A stretch of DNA of 64,000 bases from Qipengyuania seohaensis (GTDB lineage: Bacteria > Pseudomonadota > Alphaproteobacteria > Sphingomonadales > Sphingomonadaceae): assembly GCF_002795865.1 (NCBI RefSeq), contig NZ_CP024920.1, positions 434,001 through 498,000 on the forward strand. Reading direction: 5' to 3'. The notes beneath the pieces were generated by a model. The model did not search any database. It saw only the letters and a list, made by a program, of their open reading frames with translations, and had not been told where the DNA came from. Made by a program: the position numbers and the translations under genes. Numbering within the stretch: position 1 is the first letter of the stretch; each line of letters begins with the position of its first letter. This document shows, one piece after another, positions 60,922 to 64,000 of this stretch.

Positions 60922-61076
60922 TTTATTCCCTCTCGAATTCATGGGGGTTAGCAAATTGGCTTTCGCCCTAATCAACGGCGCGGCGCAGCGCAAGGGCAAC
61001 TCGTCCGGTTGGTCGAGCCAAAAGTGCATCTGAACCGTTTGCTGGTTATCTATCACTTTGAAAAGGTAACGAAAAG

Positions 61077-61508
61077 ATGTCCAGCACCGTATTCAAGAGC
61101 CTCACCGACACCACCTATGATTCGGTCGAAGGTTACCGCCAGGCCGGCGAGAAGGCCGATAGCCCGCAGTTAAAGCAGGCCCTTCAGCAGCGTTGCCAGA
61201 GCCGAGAGCAGACCCTGCAGCAGATGAACGCCGAATTGCAGCGTCAGGGCGACGAGCTTGTGACCAAGGGCACGATGACCGGCGAAGCGCACCAGATGTG
61301 GCAGAGCATCACCAGCGCATTCGAGAACGACGACGAAGCTGCTGCGGAGCGCGTCGAGGAAGGCGAGGACTACATCAAGGGCAAGTTCGAACAGGCGCTG
61401 GAAAGCGACCAGCTCGAAGCGCAGGAACGCGCGGTCGTCCAGCAGGCCTACGCCGAAATCTGCGAAGGCGAACGCTTCGGCGACATGATCGCGAAGCAAT
61501 TCGACTAA
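61077..61508 (+). CDS. DUF2383-family four-helix protein
   Basis: 143 residues. [57 protein letters not shown] and [23 protein letters not shown] match the DUF2383/PA2169-like ferritin-like family. An E/D-x-x-H-type site is not evident, so metal binding is doubtful. It is divergent from acpP and ends at a terminator shared with aspS. Function unknown; stress-linked relatives exist. Confidence 0.85.
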   Translation: MSSTVFKSLTDTTYDSVEGYRQAGEKADSPQLKQALQQRCQSREQTLQQMNAELQRQGDELVTKGTMTGEAHQMWQSITSAFENDDEAAAERVEEGEDYIKGKFEQALESDQLEAQERAVVQQAYAEICEGERFGDMIAKQFD

Positions 61509-61526
61509 GTTTGTCTGCAATCGAGA

Positions 61527-61562
61527 AAAGGGGCGTGGAGAGCGATCTCCGCGCCCCTTTTT
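61527..61562. terminator. Bidirectional terminator between the DUF2383 gene and aspS
   Basis: AAAAGGGGCGTGGAG and CTCCGCGCCCCTTTT form a long stem (G-T pairs allowed) with a short loop, followed by T runs on both strands. Confidence 0.85.
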
Positions 61563-61565
61563 CTA

Positions 61566-63383
61566 TCAGTCTCCGGCGCGGTCCACGCGGGTCGCCTCGG
61601 CGCCCTGCGGCTTGGGCGCATCGACTGTGCGGATATGCACGTCGCGCAGCTGGCGCGGGGACACGAGATTGGGCGCGCCCATCATCAGGTCCTGCGCCTT
61701 CTGGTTCAGCGGGAAAGCGATCACTTCGCGAATATTCGGCTCGTCGGCGAGCAGCATCACGATGCGGTCGATGCCCGGGGCCGAGCCACCGTGCGGCGGC
61801 GCGCCGAGCTTGAACGCTTCGATCATGCCCGAGAAGTTCTCGTCCACATCGGCTTGCGTGTAACCGGCGATTTCGAACGCCTTATACATGATTTCCGGCT
61901 TGTGGTTCCGGATCGCTCCCGACGAAAGCTCGTAGCCGTTGCAGACGATGTCGTACTGCCAGGCGAGGATTTCGAGCGGGTCCTTGGTTTCCAGCGCTTC
62001 CATCTCACCCTGCGGCATCGAGAACGGGTTGTGGCTGAAATCGACCTTCTTGAGCTCTTCGTCATACTCGAACATCGGAAAGTCGACGATCCAGCAGAAC
62101 TTGAAGCAATTTTCCTCGATAAGTTCGAGCACTTCGCCGACGCGCGTGCGGGCCGCGCCTGCCAGCTTGGCAGCGTCCTTTTCCTTGCCCGCAGCGAAGA
62201 ACAAGCCGTCGTTTTCGCCAAGGCCGAGCTCGGCATAGAGCTTTTCCATGCCTTCCGTGCCGTGATTCTTGGCGATCGGGCCGCCGAACTCGCCGCCCTT
62301 GCGGGTGACATAGCCGAGGCCGGCAAAGCCTTCCTTGCGGGCCCAGTCGTTCATCTCGTCGAAGAACTTGCGGCTCTTCTCGTGCGTGTTCGGAGCGGGG
62401 ACCACGCGGACCTTGCCGCCCGTGCCGACGATCTTCTCGAACAGGCCGAAACCAGACTTTTCGAAGTGGTGCGTGACGTCGCTGATAATCAGCGGGTTGC
62501 GCAGGTCGGGCTTGTCGGTGCCGTATTTCAGCATCGCTTCGGCATAGGGGATGCGCGGGAATTCGCCTGCGGGCGTAACGGTCTTGCCGCCCGAGAATTC
62601 CTCGAACACGCCGGCAAGGACGGGTTCGATTGCCTGGAAGACGTCTTCCTGCGTCACGAAGCTCATTTCGAAGTCGAGCTGGTAGAATTCGGGGCTCCGG
62701 TCGGCGCGCAGGTCTTCGTCGCGGAAACAGGGGGCAATCTGGAAATAGCGGTCGAAACCGGCGACCATCAGGAGCTGCTTGAACATCTGCGGCGCCTGCG
62801 GAAGCGCGTAGAAACGGCCCGGATGGAGGCGGCTGGGCACGAGGTAGTCGCGCGCGCCTTCGGGGCTGGAGGCACCCAGGATCGGCGTCTGGAATTCGCT
62901 GAAGCCCTGGTCGGTCATGCGGCGACGCAGGCTGGTGATGACCTGGTTGCGCAGCATGATGTTCTTGTGGACCCGTTCGCGGCGCAGGTCGACGAACCGG
63001 TACTTCAGGCGCGTTTCTTCAGGATAATCTTCCGCTTGGTTGACGATCAGCGGCAGGTCTTCCGCGCGGCTCTGGATTTCGATCTCGCGGGCAAAAACCT
63101 CGATCTCGCCGGTGGGCAGGTTCTTGTTGACCGCCACTTCGTCGCGCGCCTTCACCGTGCCGTCGATCGTGACGACCGATTCCAGCTTGAGCTTTTCGAG
63201 CACCGGAAGCGCCTTGCTGTCGCTGTCGGCAACAATCTGCGTAATGCCGTAATGATCGCGCAGGTCGACGAACAGCACGCCGCCATGGTCGCGCTTATTG
63301 TGCACCCAGCCGGACAGGCGGACGGTGTCGCCGACATTGTCTTTTGTCAGCTGAGCGCAGTTGTGGGTACGATAGGCGTGCAT
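61566..63383 (-). CDS. aspS: Aspartyl-tRNA synthetase
   Basis: 605 residues, the bacterial class II size. The N-terminal OB-fold anticodon domain ([31 protein letters not shown]), motif 1 ([14 protein letters not shown]), motif 2 ([23 protein letters not shown]) with GADxx-like insert, and motif 3 ([27 protein letters not shown]) are complete. It ligates Asp to tRNA-Asp (and probably tRNA-Asn if AsnRS is absent). The GAD-type insertion domain in the middle is of normal size. Confidence 0.97.
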   Translation of the reverse strand: MHAYRTHNCAQLTKDNVGDTVRLSGWVHNKRDHGGVLFVDLRDHYGITQIVADSDSKALPVLEKLKLESVVTIDGTVKARDEVAVNKNLPTGEIEVFAREIEIQSRAEDLPLIVNQAEDYPEETRLKYRFVDLRRERVHKNIMLRNQVITSLRRRMTDQGFSEFQTPILGASSPEGARDYLVPSRLHPGRFYALPQAPQMFKQLLMVAGFDRYFQIAPCFRDEDLRADRSPEFYQLDFEMSFVTQEDVFQAIEPVLAGVFEEFSGGKTVTPAGEFPRIPYAEAMLKYGTDKPDLRNPLIISDVTHHFEKSGFGLFEKIVGTGGKVRVVPAPNTHEKSRKFFDEMNDWARKEGFAGLGYVTRKGGEFGGPIAKNHGTEGMEKLYAELGLGENDGLFFAAGKEKDAAKLAGAARTRVGEVLELIEENCFKFCWIVDFPMFEYDEELKKVDFSHNPFSMPQGEMEALETKDPLEILAWQYDIVCNGYELSSGAIRNHKPEIMYKAFEIAGYTQADVDENFSGMIEAFKLGAPPHGGSAPGIDRIVMLLADEPNIREVIAFPLNQKAQDLMMGAPNLVSPRQLRDVHIRTVDAPKPQGAEATRVDRAGD

Positions 63384-63552
63384 CTGGAAATCTTTCCATT
63401 TTGGGATGTATGGCGCTAAGGGCGCGAGCGTGCGCGCTCCTTTAACAGGAATCGCGCGCGCTAACAGGGCACCGGCAGGTTTTTGTCAAGACTTTGGCAG
63501 ACGCTTGTGGCGGTGCGGGAGCGGTACTCCGCTCGAGACAAGAAAAGACACG

Positions 63553-64000
63553 ATGAAAATACACGACCTGATTACGACCACCGATGCACTCGCCGACTTG
63601 TGCGAGCGTCTGGCGAAAAGCGAATTCGTCACCGTCGACACCGAGTTCATGCGTGAGAACACGTACTGGCCGGAACTTTGCCTACTGCAGATCGCCAACG
63701 AGGAAGAAGCGGCGGCGATCGATCCGCTGGCGGACGGCATCGACCTTGCCCCGCTGTGGGATTTGATGTGCGAGAACGAAGACGTGCTCAAGGTTTTCCA
63801 CGCCGGTGGGCAGGATGTGGAGATCGTATACAATTTCACGGGCAAGACGCCCCACCCCATTTTCGATACGCAGATCGCGATGATGGCGATCAGCCAGTCC
63901 GAACAGATCGGCTATGCCAACCTCGTCGAAAGCTGGCTCGGCTTCACGGTCGACAAGGGCGCCCGCTTCACCGACTGGAGCCGCCGCCCCTTGACCGAAA
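63553..64000 (+). CDS. rnd: Ribonuclease D, partial (C-terminus off the window)
   Basis: 149 codons from ATG 63553 to the window edge. The DEDD exonuclease domain shows VTVDTEFMREN (D-x-E, about 26-36), VFHAGGQDVEIVYN (third acid), PIFDTQIAMMAIS and GYANLVESWLG. RNase D trims the 3' ends of structured RNAs, for example tRNA precursors. The start of the HRDC part should follow beyond the window. Confidence 0.93.
   Translation, partial: MKIHDLITTTDALADLCERLAKSEFVTVDTEFMRENTYWPELCLLQIANEEEAAAIDPLADGIDLAPLWDLMCENEDVLKVFHAGGQDVEIVYNFTGKTPHPIFDTQIAMMAISQSEQIGYANLVESWLGFTVDKGARFTDWSRRPLTE

Noticed and set aside
61635..63419. Long open frame of 594 codons on the plus strand
   Set aside because: It lies antisense to aspS, whose motifs are complete; long antisense frames are common in GC-rich genes.
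1..64000. CRISPR array
   Set aside because: No regularly spaced identical repeats and no cas genes seen.

Overview
The window looks like a chromosome segment from an alphaproteobacterium of the order Sphingomonadales, most likely a member of the Erythrobacteraceae. This rests on the style of the core block at the right end (acpP, fabF, mltG, aspS, rnd) and on the exopolysaccharide and accessory proteins. No rRNA or other species marker is present, so the assignment is an inference.

Positions 1-13,550 hold an exopolysaccharide assembly locus. It has at least seven glycosyltransferases (including ExoA-like and ExoL-like ones), a Wza/GumB-type export lipoprotein, an O-antigen-polymerase/ligase-type membrane protein, a Wzc/GumC-type tyrosine autokinase and an outer-membrane beta-barrel protein. 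An ExoM-like glycosyltransferase and an alpha/beta hydrolase lie further right (21,935-23,800). The best ribosome-binding site and ATG of the autokinase gene are out of frame with its reading frame by exactly one C in a C run.

Positions 13,610-19,097 form a compact lasso-peptide operon on the minus strand, in the order A-B1-B2-C-K-D: a 53-residue precursor, a PqqD-like leader-recognition protein, a transglutaminase-like leader peptidase, an asparagine-synthetase-like cyclase, an HPr-kinase-like enzyme and an ABC exporter. A nucleotidyltransferase-like gene is divergent. The predicted core is 30 residues long, with an Ala1-Asp9 ring, one Cys in the ring and one in the tail, and a C-terminal Ser that the kinase could phosphorylate. 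This is the most notable system in the window.

Positions 24,110-57,703 are a genomic island of about 33.6 kb inserted at the 3' end of an elongator tRNA-Met gene. A 17-bp direct repeat of the tRNA end marks its far side, and a P4-type integrase lies next to the tRNA. The left half of the island (24.5-38.9 kb) carries envelope and stress genes (EcsC, EEP hydrolase, acidic lipoprotein, PRC-barrel, L,D-transpeptidase, CBS, DUF421, DUF1989, YqcI/YcgG, CsbD, MgtC, a Ca/Na exchanger-type protein, a GAF histidine kinase) and one complete IS3-family element. The middle has two overlapping tyrosine recombinases. The right half (42-56.2 kb) is a plasmid-type maintenance block: SSB, DUF2493, a RES/Xre toxin-antitoxin pair, ArdC, a ParB-like protein, a 1,411-residue methylase/helicase, a Toprim protein and a lytic transglycosylase. 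No conjugation or replication genes are visible. Several of these genes share a leader motif.

Positions 57,687-64,000 are core chromosome: tRNA-Met, a 2'-5' RNA ligase-like gene, mltG, fabF, acpP, a DUF2383 gene, aspS and the start of rnd.
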